64,000 bases of DNA, taken from the NCBI RefSeq assembly GCF_030770395.1, contig NZ_CP132480.1:3915759-3979758 (forward strand), in the 5' to 3' direction. Shown here piece after piece: positions 16,072-24,221 of this stretch (positions are counted from its first letter, which is position 1; each line of letters starts with the position of its first letter). Position numbers and translations under genes: made by a program. This stretch comes from Telluria beijingensis. GTDB taxonomy: Bacteria > Pseudomonadota > Gammaproteobacteria > Burkholderiales > Burkholderiaceae_D. The notes below the pieces were generated by a model. The model was not told the DNA's origin and searched no databases. It worked only from the letters and a program-made list of their open reading frames with translations.

Positions 16072-18518
16072 GCGGCCCGCTGGAACAGGCGGACGGCCGC
16101 CTGATCGGCGCCTCGGTCCCGCGCCCCGACGCCCAGCGCCTCGCCGCCGGGTGCGGGCGCTACCTGGACGACCTCTCGCCGCACGGCGTGCAGCACGTCG
16201 TGTTCTACCGCAGCCCGTTCGCGCGCGCCCGGATCCACGCGATCGACGTGACGCAGGCCGCGGCCATGCCGGGCGTCAGCGCGGTCCTGACGGGGGCCGA
16301 CATCGCCACCGTGTGCGCGCCATGGACCACGCGGCTGGCGCTGGTAACCACGCACGTCTCGGCCAGCCAGACGCCGCTGGCCATCGACGAAGCCTACTGG
16401 CAGGGAGAAGCGGTGGTGGCGGTGGTGGCCGCGACCCGGGCCCAGGCCGAGGATGCGCTGGAAGCGATCGAGATCGACTGGGAAGAAGTGGACCCGGTGG
16501 TCGACCCGGAAGCCGCGCTGGCGCCGGGCGCGCCGACCTGCCATCCGGGCATCGCGACCAACCTGGCGCTCGAATCGCATGCCTCGCGCGGCGACCCCGG
16601 CGTGGCCTTCGCCGGGGCCCACCGGGTGGTCGCGCGGCGTTTCAAGTTCGGCCGCCAGACCGGCGTGCCGCTCGAGCCGCGCGGCATCCTGGCCAGCTTC
16701 GACCGGCGCACCGGGGAGCTCGACATCCAGCAATCCCACCAGGTGCCGTTCCAGATGCAGGAGATCTTCGCGGCACAGCTGGACCTGCCGCTGGAAAAGG
16801 TGAGGGTGGCCTGCCCGGACGTCGGCGGCGCCTTCGGCATCAAGCTGCACGCCTATGCCGACGAGATCGCGGTGGCCGCCATCGCGGTGCTGCTGGGCCG
16901 TCCGGTCAAGTTCCAGGCCGACCGCCTTGAATCCTTCGTGTCCGACGTCCACGCGCGCGACGCCAGCGTCGACGCGCAGCTGGCGGTCGACGCCGACGGC
17001 CGCATCCTGGGGCTGGACGTCGACCTGCTGTTCTGCTTCGGCGCAGTCTCGGTCTATCCGCGCTCGAGCACCGGCGAAGCCCTGCAGGCCTTTTCGCTGA
17101 GCGGCGCCGCCTACCAGGTGCCGGCCTTCCGCGGCCGGGTGCGCGGGGCATTCGTCAACAAGGTGCCGACCGGCGCCTACCGCGCCGTTGGCCAGCCGAT
17201 CGCCAATGCCGTCATCGAGCAGCTGATGGACGATGCGGCGGCCGCCATCGGCATGGACCCGGTGGCGCTGCGGCGCCTGAACCACCTGCCATCGCGGCCG
17301 GACGACGGCTCGATGCTGCTGACGCCGGGCGGCATCCCATTGGGGCCGCTGTCGCTCGACGCCTGCCTGGACCAGGTGCTGGAGCGCATGGACTACCCCG
17401 GCCTGCGCGCGGCGCAGGCCGATGCCGCGGCCGATGCCGCCGCCAGCGGCGTGTACCGCGGCATCGGCCTGTGCACCTTCGTCGAACTCACCGGGGTCGG
17501 CGCCAGCATCTACGGGCCGAACGCCGTGCGCGTGGCCGGCAAGGAAAGCGTGCGGCTAAGCCTGGCCCCGTCGGGCCGCATCGTGTGCCGCACCAGCGCC
17601 ACCGAACAGGGCCAGGGAACGCGTACCGGGCTGACCCAGATCGTGGCCCAGGCGCTGGAGGTGCCGATGGAGCTGGTGGCGGTCGCCGGCGGCGATACCG
17701 GGCGCGATCCCCATGGCGGCGGGGCCTGGGCATCGCGCGGCATCGCGCTGGCGGGCGAGGCGGCGCTGTTGGCCGCGGCCGATCTGCGCGCCAACATCCT
17801 GGCGGTTGCCGCTGGCCTGACGGGCAAGGAGGCCGCCACCCTGCGCCTTGCCGCCGGCGCGGTGGTCGATGCCGGCAACGCGCAGCTGTTCACGCTGCAG
17901 GAGATCGCCCGCTTCGCCCACTATGACACGATCCCGATCAAGCTGGCCGCCATCCCCGAGATGACGGTCGAGCGCAGCTACACCCCGATCGGCAAGCCAT
18001 ATTTTGCCGCCAACGGCATCCAGGCCGCGCACGTCGAGGTCGACGTCGGTACCGGCATGGTGAAGGTACTCGATATGTGGGTGGTCGAGGATTGCGGCCG
18101 GGTCATCAACCCGCTGCTCACCGACGAGCAGATCCGCGGCGGCGTGGTCCAGGGCATCGGCGCCGCGCTGTTCGAGGAATGCATCTATTCCGAGTCCGGG
18201 CAGATGAGCAATGCCTCGCTGGCGGATTACCTGATCCCGATGGCGGGCGAGATGCCGCAGATTCACGTCGGCCACGTCAGCACGCCGGAGCGCGAGACCA
18301 GCCTGGGCGCCAAGGGCGTGGGGGAGGCCGGCACCGTGGGCGCCATCGGCGCGATCTGGTGCGCCGTCAACGACGCCCTGCGGCCGCTGGCCCAAACGGT
18401 GTGGCGCCAGCCGTTCACGCCGGCCCACGTGCTCGACGTGCTGCATCATCCCGAGGCCCGCATGGCGCCGGTCGCGCTGCGGCCGTTCGATGGCGACGGG
18501 AGCGCCGTGGAAAACTAG
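16068..18518 (+). CDS. Molybdenum hydroxylase molybdopterin-binding (large) subunit
   Basis: The catalytic subunit, 816 residues, of the xanthine dehydrogenase/CO dehydrogenase superfamily. GGAFGIK near residue 255, TEQGQGTRT and KGVGEAGTVGAI near residue 755 are the cofactor-binding and catalytic Glu motifs. The loop that in true CO dehydrogenase carries the active-site Cys reads GAYRAVGQP, so this is not a CO dehydrogenase; a hydroxylase of an N-heterocycle or aldehyde is expected. The gene ends overlapping the convergent PhnD-like gene by 4 bases. It works with the two preceding subunits and the CoxG-like protein at 9395. Confidence 0.94.
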   Translation: MSGPLEQADGRLIGASVPRPDAQRLAAGCGRYLDDLSPHGVQHVVFYRSPFARARIHAIDVTQAAAMPGVSAVLTGADIATVCAPWTTRLALVTTHVSASQTPLAIDEAYWQGEAVVAVVAATRAQAEDALEAIEIDWEEVDPVVDPEAALAPGAPTCHPGIATNLALESHASRGDPGVAFAGAHRVVARRFKFGRQTGVPLEPRGILASFDRRTGELDIQQSHQVPFQMQEIFAAQLDLPLEKVRVACPDVGGAFGIKLHAYADEIAVAAIAVLLGRPVKFQADRLESFVSDVHARDASVDAQLAVDADGRILGLDVDLLFCFGAVSVYPRSSTGEALQAFSLSGAAYQVPAFRGRVRGAFVNKVPTGAYRAVGQPIANAVIEQLMDDAAAAIGMDPVALRRLNHLPSRPDDGSMLLTPGGIPLGPLSLDACLDQVLERMDYPGLRAAQADAAADAAASGVYRGIGLCTFVELTGVGASIYGPNAVRVAGKESVRLSLAPSGRIVCRTSATEQGQGTRTGLTQIVAQALEVPMELVAVAGGDTGRDPHGGGAWASRGIALAGEAALLAAADLRANILAVAAGLTGKEAATLRLAAGAVVDAGNAQLFTLQEIARFAHYDTIPIKLAAIPEMTVERSYTPIGKPYFAANGIQAAHVEVDVGTGMVKVLDMWVVEDCGRVINPLLTDEQIRGGVVQGIGAALFEECIYSESGQMSNASLADYLIPMAGEMPQIHVGHVSTPERETSLGAKGVGEAGTVGAIGAIWCAVNDALRPLAQTVWRQPFTPAHVLDVLHHPEARMAPVALRPFDGDGSAVEN

Positions 18519-19426
18519 CGTCGCCCTTGCTCGCGGTCGGCCTGGTGGAGCTCGCGCACGATCCGGTAATCCTGGTCCGACACCGGCACGAAGCGCGCGA
18601 CGTTCAGCCGGTCCAGCACGTCGGCGCTTTGCGGGCCGCCGCGGTTGAAGAAGGCCGCGCGTATTCTTTCCTTCAGGTCGTCGCACAGCTGGCCGCGGAA
18701 TACGAAGGGGTCGGTCGGGATCGGGGTCGACTTCCACACGACCCGGATCTGCCGCTCGCGGTCCGGGTTGGACGCCATTTCGGTCGCCAGGTTCTGGCTT
18801 CCGACGAAGGCGGCGTCGATCTGGCCTGCCAGTACCCGGTTCACCGACTGGGTGTGGCTGCCAGTGTAGCCGACCTGGGCGAAATACGATTCAAGCGGCG
18901 CGCCGACCTGCCTGGCGAAGACGTGGCGCGGGACCAGGGCGCCCGAGGTGCTCTCGGGATCGACCAGGGCCAGGCGCTGGCCGCGCAGGGTCGCCACGTC
19001 CTTGACCCCGCTGGCGGCGCGCACGATCAGCAGCGAATGGTAGAACGCGCCGGCGGGCTGGAAGGTGGAGGCCTTGTTGGCGTAGTTGGCGAACGGCGTC
19101 AGTTGCGGGTCGGCGCGCCGTGCCGATACATAGGACGCCGGCCCGATCCGCGCCAGGTGCACCGCGCCGGACAGCAGCGCCTCGACCACCGCGCCGTACG
19201 AAGGCGCGACATAGACTTCCACCTGGATGCCAAGCGCCGCGCGCAACTGGTCGAGCAGCGGTTGCAGCTCGGCGAGCTCTTTCTTGACGTTGCCGCGCGG
19301 GATGATCGAAAAACGCAGCCGCTGAGGGCGTTCGCAAGCGGTGGCGAGCGCGTTGGGAGCGCAGGCGCCGAGCGCCGCGAGGAGTGGCAACTGCATCGCG
19401 GCGCGGCGGCGTGGGTCGGGGGTCAT
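18515..19426 (-). CDS. PhnD-like periplasmic binding protein coupled to a GGDEF-EAL protein
   Basis: A phosphate/phosphonate-type solute-binding protein of 303 residues. LRFSIIPRGNVKKELAELQPL begins the fold, and VEVYVAPSYGAVVEALLSG, IGPASY and DPESTSGALVPRH are conserved in the PhnD family. An N-terminal signal with Cys in AALGAC suggests a lipoprotein or Sec export. The ATG overlaps the stop of the GGDEF-EAL gene (ATGA), and no ABC permease or ATPase is nearby, so it more likely senses a ligand for that membrane protein than feeds a transporter. A much longer open frame upstream is antisense to the GGDEF gene and is not coding. Confidence 0.88.
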   Translation of the reverse strand: MTPDPRRRAAMQLPLLAALGACAPNALATACERPQRLRFSIIPRGNVKKELAELQPLLDQLRAALGIQVEVYVAPSYGAVVEALLSGAVHLARIGPASYVSARRADPQLTPFANYANKASTFQPAGAFYHSLLIVRAASGVKDVATLRGQRLALVDPESTSGALVPRHVFARQVGAPLESYFAQVGYTGSHTQSVNRVLAGQIDAAFVGSQNLATEMASNPDRERQIRVVWKSTPIPTDPFVFRGQLCDDLKERIRAAFFNRGGPQSADVLDRLNVARFVPVSDQDYRIVRELHQADREQGRR

Positions 19427-21741
19427 GTCGGCTGATAGGTGAGGGATTGCTTGTGGAGGAGGGGCGCGATCTGGCTTGCCGCGCCGGGACGCTGCAGGTA
19501 GAAGCCCTGCACCTGGTCGCAGCCGGCGGCCTTCAGGTGCACCAGCTGGTCCTTGGTCTCGACGCCTTCGGCCACCACGGTCAGGCCCAGGTTGTGGGCC
19601 AGCGAGATGGTCGAGGCGACGATCACCGCGTCGTTGGTATCGTTGCGGATGTCCTTGATGAAGGAACGGTCGATCTTGACCGCATGGATCGGGAACTGCT
19701 TCAGGCGGCTCAGGCCCGAGAAGCCGGTGCCGAAGTCGTCCAGCGCCATCCGGATCCCGGCCGCGGCGAGGGCGTCCAGGTTGCGCTGGGCGGTCTCCGC
19801 ATCCTCGATCAGGCTGCTCTCGGTGATCTCGATCTCGACCAGCTCGGGCGCGATACCGTGCCGGGCCAGCGCGCCGCTGAAGACGTCGAGCAGCCGCTCG
19901 TCGCGCAGCTGGCGCGGCGACACATTGATCGCCACCGGCACCAGCGGCACGCCGTCGGCCCGCCACTGCGCCAGCTGGCGGCACACGGCGTCGATGATCC
20001 AGCGTCCCAGCGGCACGATGAAATCCTGTTCCTCGGCCAGCGGGATGAAGTCGCCGGGGAAGATCAGGCCGTGCTCGGGGTGTTCCCAGCGCACCAGGGC
20101 CTCGAGGCCGACGATGCGCAGCGTCTCGAGTTCCAGCTTGGGCTGGAAGTGCAGGCGGAATTCGTTGTCGTGGATGGCGGCGCGAAAGCGCGCGGCCAGT
20201 TCGGAGTGCAGGGCGCTGGAGGCGTTCAGCGAGGCGTCGTAGAAGCTGAAGAAGCCGCGCCCGCGCGCCTTGACGCTGTACATCGCCTGGTCGGCGTGCA
20301 GCAGCAGGGCGTCCAGCTGCTGGCCGTCGCGCGGATAGAGCGCGATCCCGACGCTGGGACTGGTCTCGACGGCGTGCCCATCGAGGTCGGCGTAGACTTC
20401 GGACAGGCGCTGCACCAGCTTGCCGGCCAGCTGGGCGACGAATTCCTCGGACGGCACTTCGGACAGCAGGACCACGAACTCGTCGCCCCCGAGCCGCGCC
20501 ACCAGGTCGTATTCGCGCACCGCGCCGCGCAGGCGCGCGGCCACGGCCTTCAGGAGCTGGTCGCCGACGCCGTGGCCCAGGGTATCGTTGATCAGCTTGA
20601 AGCGATCCAGGTCGAAGAACAGCAGGGCATACAGGTTGCGGCTGCGCCTGGCCCGCTTGAGTTCCGCCGACGCCATCTCCTGGAACATCCTGCGGTTGGC
20701 CAGGCCGGTCAGGTGGTCTTGCGAGGCCAGCGCCAGGGCGCGGCTCTTCTCTTGTTCGAGCTGGGCGATCAGGCGCTGCTTTTCCTGCTCCGAGATGGCC
20801 ACCGCGCTGTGCAGCCGCTGCTGGCGCCACAGGCCGGCAGCGATGCCGATGGTAACCGCCAGCACCAGCAGCGAATAGGCGCCGGCGCGCACGAAATAAG
20901 TCTGGTGCTGCGCGTCCAGCCGGCCCAGCACGACGGCCGGATCCTGGACCACCGTGACCCGGATCGGGATGTCGGCCAGGATTTCGCGGGCGACGATCGC
21001 GCTTGGTACAGCCCCTGGCGTCGACCCCGGCGCGGTCGCGTGACCGCCGGCAGGCAGCAGGATGCCGCCCTGCATGATGGCCAATGGCTGACCATCCCGG
21101 TGCACGATCTCGATGCGTCCCTCCGGGCCGAGGTCGACGTTGCGGTAGCTGCCCAAGAAATATCCCAGGTCGACCATCGCGCCGTAGTAGCCCCGGATTG
21201 CGGCGCCGTCGCCATCGAGGCGCACCAGGACCGGCAGGCGCCAGGGGTATTTGCCGCCCGCCGCCGGATGCCCGATCGACAGCGCCGGCGCTTCGCCCGG
21301 CTGGGCCAGCGCGCGCGCCAGCAGCGCCTGCAGTTCCGGTTCGCGTTCCTGGCGGGCGGACGAGTACAGCAGGGCGCCGGCGCCGTCGAATACCGCGGCG
21401 CGCACATAGGCCGAATCGCCGACCAGTTGGGGATTGAGGTGGGCGGCGGTGGTCTGGAGACGCTCGCCGTCGCCGCCGGCAATGCGCGCGTAGAGCGTCG
21501 CCCGGCCCAGCACTTCCTCGAGATTCGTGGCCACGATGAGGACGATGTTTTCGCTGCTGGTGATCGCCGCCTGGCGGGCGACGGTCTTTTCCTGCTCGGC
21601 GCGGTCGAAGTAGAACAGCCAGACCGAGATCACGATCGTGCAGCCCAGGATGCAGGTCATGGGCAGCAGGGCATTGGGGCTGACCAGCGACAGGACGCGG
21701 CGGTGCAGGCTGGCGATCAGGGAAGGGGTGGAGGCGGGCAC
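19423..21741 (-). CDS. Membrane GGDEF-EAL cyclic-di-GMP enzyme with periplasmic sensor region
   Basis: A protein of 772 residues that makes and/or breaks cyclic di-GMP. A membrane segment near residues 25-45 and another near 290-312 enclose a periplasmic domain of about 240 residues, probably Cache-like. A short coiled coil leads to the GGDEF domain with intact GGDEF near residue 417 and an RxxD inhibition site (REYD) five residues before it. The EAL domain has EALVRW near 545, ITESSLIED, LDDFGTG and VAEGVET, so both activities appear possible. It is co-translated with a PhnD-like binding protein, which probably delivers the signal. Confidence 0.95.
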   Translation of the reverse strand: MPASTPSLIASLHRRVLSLVSPNALLPMTCILGCTIVISVWLFYFDRAEQEKTVARQAAITSSENIVLIVATNLEEVLGRATLYARIAGGDGERLQTTAAHLNPQLVGDSAYVRAAVFDGAGALLYSSARQEREPELQALLARALAQPGEAPALSIGHPAAGGKYPWRLPVLVRLDGDGAAIRGYYGAMVDLGYFLGSYRNVDLGPEGRIEIVHRDGQPLAIMQGGILLPAGGHATAPGSTPGAVPSAIVAREILADIPIRVTVVQDPAVVLGRLDAQHQTYFVRAGAYSLLVLAVTIGIAAGLWRQQRLHSAVAISEQEKQRLIAQLEQEKSRALALASQDHLTGLANRRMFQEMASAELKRARRSRNLYALLFFDLDRFKLINDTLGHGVGDQLLKAVAARLRGAVREYDLVARLGGDEFVVLLSEVPSEEFVAQLAGKLVQRLSEVYADLDGHAVETSPSVGIALYPRDGQQLDALLLHADQAMYSVKARGRGFFSFYDASLNASSALHSELAARFRAAIHDNEFRLHFQPKLELETLRIVGLEALVRWEHPEHGLIFPGDFIPLAEEQDFIVPLGRWIIDAVCRQLAQWRADGVPLVPVAINVSPRQLRDERLLDVFSGALARHGIAPELVEIEITESSLIEDAETAQRNLDALAAAGIRMALDDFGTGFSGLSRLKQFPIHAVKIDRSFIKDIRNDTNDAVIVASTISLAHNLGLTVVAEGVETKDQLVHLKAAGCDQVQGFYLQRPGAASQIAPLLHKQSLTYQPT

Positions 21742-21782
21742 CGGGCTGTCGTATTACATAAGCAAATGGACCCATGCTATCG

Positions 21783-21818
21783 ATGTCATGTGACAGTGTC
21801 GTGACATGGCGATGACAT
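21783..21818. promoter_or_regulatory. TGTCAT/GTGACA-rich inverted repeat between divergent genes
   Basis: The 144-base gap between the GGDEF-EAL and Kelch genes contains ATGTCAT at 21783-21789 and ATGACAT at 21812-21818 as inverse arms, with two further TGACA copies between them at 21791 and 21802. The arrangement looks like an operator serving one or both divergent promoters. The binding protein is unknown. Confidence 0.3.
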
Positions 21819-21885
21819 TGCGCGTCGCGTGCCATTTACCGAGTCTGCTATCCTGCCCGTTCGCCGTGAATGGAGGATCGCATCG

Positions 21886-24213
21886 ATGACGCTCGACTCT
21901 TGCGCCGCGCCGCGCAGCACCCACTGGATCCGGTTCGCCGGCGCCATCGGGCTGGCCGCGGCCACGATGGCCGGCCAGGCCGCCCATGCACAGGTCCCGA
22001 CGCCGCCAGAGGCCGCGGCGCCGCAATGGCGCCAGCAGCAGTATTCGCAAGAGATGCGGTCCCGGCCCACCGCGCGCCACGAGAATGGCTTCGTGGCGGT
22101 GGCCGGGCGCCTGATCCTCGTCGGCGGCCGTGGCGAGCGGCCGCTCGACATCCACGACCCGAAGACCGGACGGTGGACCCAGGGCGAGCAGCCGCCGTTC
22201 GAGATCCACCACCTGCAGGGCGTCGAATTCGGGGGCAAGCTGTACGTACTGGGCGCGCTGACCGGCAAGTTCCCTGAAGAGGCGCCGGTGCCCGATATCC
22301 TGATCTACGATCCCGTGGCCGACCGCTGGAGCAAGGGCCCCGAGATCCCGCCGCACCGGCGGCGCGGCGCCAGCGGCGTGGCGGTGCACGAGGGGACGAT
22401 CTACCTGGTCGGCGGCAATCGCCGCGGCCACATGAGCGGCTACGTCGCCTGGCTCGACGCCTTCGACCCGGCCAGTGGGCGCTGGACCGAGCTGCCCGAT
22501 GCGCCGCATGCGCGCGACCACTTCCACGCTGCCGTCATCGACGGCAAGCTGTACGCGGCCGGCGGGCGCCGCTCCGCACATGACCTGGGCAATGCCCTGG
22601 CGCAGACCGTGGGCGAGGTGGACGTCTACGATATCCGGGCGCGGCGCTGGAGCACGCTCCCGGCGCCGCTGCCGACCGAACGAGCGGGGACGGCCAGCGC
22701 CGTCGTCGACGGCAAGCTGGTGGTGATGGGCGGCGAAAGCCTGAAACAGGAGCCGGCCCATCGCGAGGTCGAGGCCTGGGATCCGAAAACCGCCCGCTGG
22801 CAGTCGCTGCCCGCCATGCCGGTCGGCCGCCACGGCACCCAGGCCGCCATGCTGGGCGGCCAGGTATACATCGCGGCCGGCAGCGGCAATCGCGGCGGTG
22901 GGCCGGAGCTCGACGATCTCTGGAGTTTCCAGCCCGGTGCGGGCGTGAATCGTGGGTCCGCGCGCGACCCCGCCTACGATGCCTTCGCGCTGATCCCCGA
23001 AGCGCCGGGTTCGGGCTGGATCGACGCCACCCTGCCCAATGTGCCGGTGGCCCCGGCCCTGCACGCGACCGATTCGGTCTTCATCGACGTCGACCACGAC
23101 GGCGACCTGGACGTGGTGGTCTCGGTGGAACATGGCGTCAATCGCCTGTACCGCAACGATGGCGGCGGCAAGCTGGCCTATGTGCCGGACGCCTTCGGCA
23201 CCCGCATGCACGACAGCGAACACGTGCGCGCCGCCGACTTCAACCGCGACGGCCATATGGACGTGGTGTTCGTGGCCGAGGCGGATGAACGGCACCAGCT
23301 CTACCTGGGCGACGGCAAGGGCGGCTTCCTCGACGCCAGCGCGCGCCTGCCGGCCCATAGCCAGGGCAATGCGCTCGCGGTCGGCGACGTCGATGGCGAC
23401 GGCCTGCCCGATATCTTCATCGGCAGCACCGGCGAGGCGGGCGGCGGCAAGGAGGTGCCGGCGAAAAACCTGCTGTTCCTGAACGACCCCAAACGACCCG
23501 GCCATTTTATCGATGCCTCCGCGACCCACCTGCCGCAGGCGAACGACCAGACCGAAGGCGCGGTGCTGGCCGACATGGATGGCGACGGCCACCTCGACCT
23601 GGTGCTGGCCAGCCCCAGCCAGCCGAACCGGCTCTTGATCAACGATGGCAAGGGACGATTCAGGGACGAGTCGCACCGGCTCGAGCTGACGGTGCCGATG
23701 GAGACCCGCGAAGTGCACGTGCTGGACGCGAACGGCGACGGCAAGCTCGATATCGTGTTCTTCAATATCACCAGCAATAACGCCGGCTGGGAGAAGGACC
23801 CGCAGACCCGGCTGCTGGTCAACGACGGCAAGGGCCGTTACCGCGACGAGACCGCCGCCCGGCTACCGGCCCATACTTTCTCGAGCTGGGCCGGGACGGT
23901 GGTCGACTTCAACGGCGACGGCGCGCCGGACCTGCTGGTGGGCGCGATCCAGGTGCCGGGCTTCGTCCCGCTGCAGGCGCGCGCCTGGCAGAACGACGGC
24001 AAGGGCAATTTCAAGGACGTGACCCTGTCCGTGCTGCCCGGCGTGACCGTCGGCCGCAGCTGGAGCATGGGACGCGGCGACCTCGATGGCGACGGCAGGG
24101 ATGACGTCTTCATCGGCGGCTGGGGCACGCAGGCGCGCCTGCTGCTCAGCGATATCAACAAGCACCGCGCGTCGCTGCCGCCGGTGCCGAAGCTGGAGAA
24201 GCGGACGCGCTGA
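21886..24213 (+). CDS. Secreted double beta-propeller protein (Kelch repeats plus VCBS/FG-GAP repeats)
   Basis: An exported protein of 775 residues with a signal peptide ending AAHAQ. Residues about 60-360 carry Kelch repeats (recurring GG followed by a Trp some residues later, e.g. YLVGGN, YAAGGR, VVMGGE). From about 385 to the end there are seven calcium-loop repeats of the DxDxDG type, such as DVDHDGDLDVV, DVDGDGLPDIF and DLDGDGRDDVF, which build a second propeller. Propellers of this kind bind sugars or proteins; an enzymatic role is not evident. GGAGGA precedes ATG 21886; the frame reaching 21829 lacks a signal peptide at its start. Confidence 0.9.
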   Translation: MTLDSCAAPRSTHWIRFAGAIGLAAATMAGQAAHAQVPTPPEAAAPQWRQQQYSQEMRSRPTARHENGFVAVAGRLILVGGRGERPLDIHDPKTGRWTQGEQPPFEIHHLQGVEFGGKLYVLGALTGKFPEEAPVPDILIYDPVADRWSKGPEIPPHRRRGASGVAVHEGTIYLVGGNRRGHMSGYVAWLDAFDPASGRWTELPDAPHARDHFHAAVIDGKLYAAGGRRSAHDLGNALAQTVGEVDVYDIRARRWSTLPAPLPTERAGTASAVVDGKLVVMGGESLKQEPAHREVEAWDPKTARWQSLPAMPVGRHGTQAAMLGGQVYIAAGSGNRGGGPELDDLWSFQPGAGVNRGSARDPAYDAFALIPEAPGSGWIDATLPNVPVAPALHATDSVFIDVDHDGDLDVVVSVEHGVNRLYRNDGGGKLAYVPDAFGTRMHDSEHVRAADFNRDGHMDVVFVAEADERHQLYLGDGKGGFLDASARLPAHSQGNALAVGDVDGDGLPDIFIGSTGEAGGGKEVPAKNLLFLNDPKRPGHFIDASATHLPQANDQTEGAVLADMDGDGHLDLVLASPSQPNRLLINDGKGRFRDESHRLELTVPMETREVHVLDANGDGKLDIVFFNITSNNAGWEKDPQTRLLVNDGKGRYRDETAARLPAHTFSSWAGTVVDFNGDGAPDLLVGAIQVPGFVPLQARAWQNDGKGNFKDVTLSVLPGVTVGRSWSMGRGDLDGDGRDDVFIGGWGTQARLLLSDINKHRASLPPVPKLEKRTR

Positions 24214-24221
24214 TGCGTCGA

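Noticed and set aside
16068..18518. Carbon monoxide dehydrogenase large subunit
   Set aside because: The Cys-containing active-site loop of true CO dehydrogenase is absent (GAYRAVGQP instead), so only the superfamily is assigned.
19427..21835. Very long minus-strand open frame continuing upstream of the PhnD-like gene
   Set aside because: It is a GC-driven shadow of the GGDEF-EAL gene on the same strand in another frame; the real PhnD-like start is at 19426 with an ATGA overlap.
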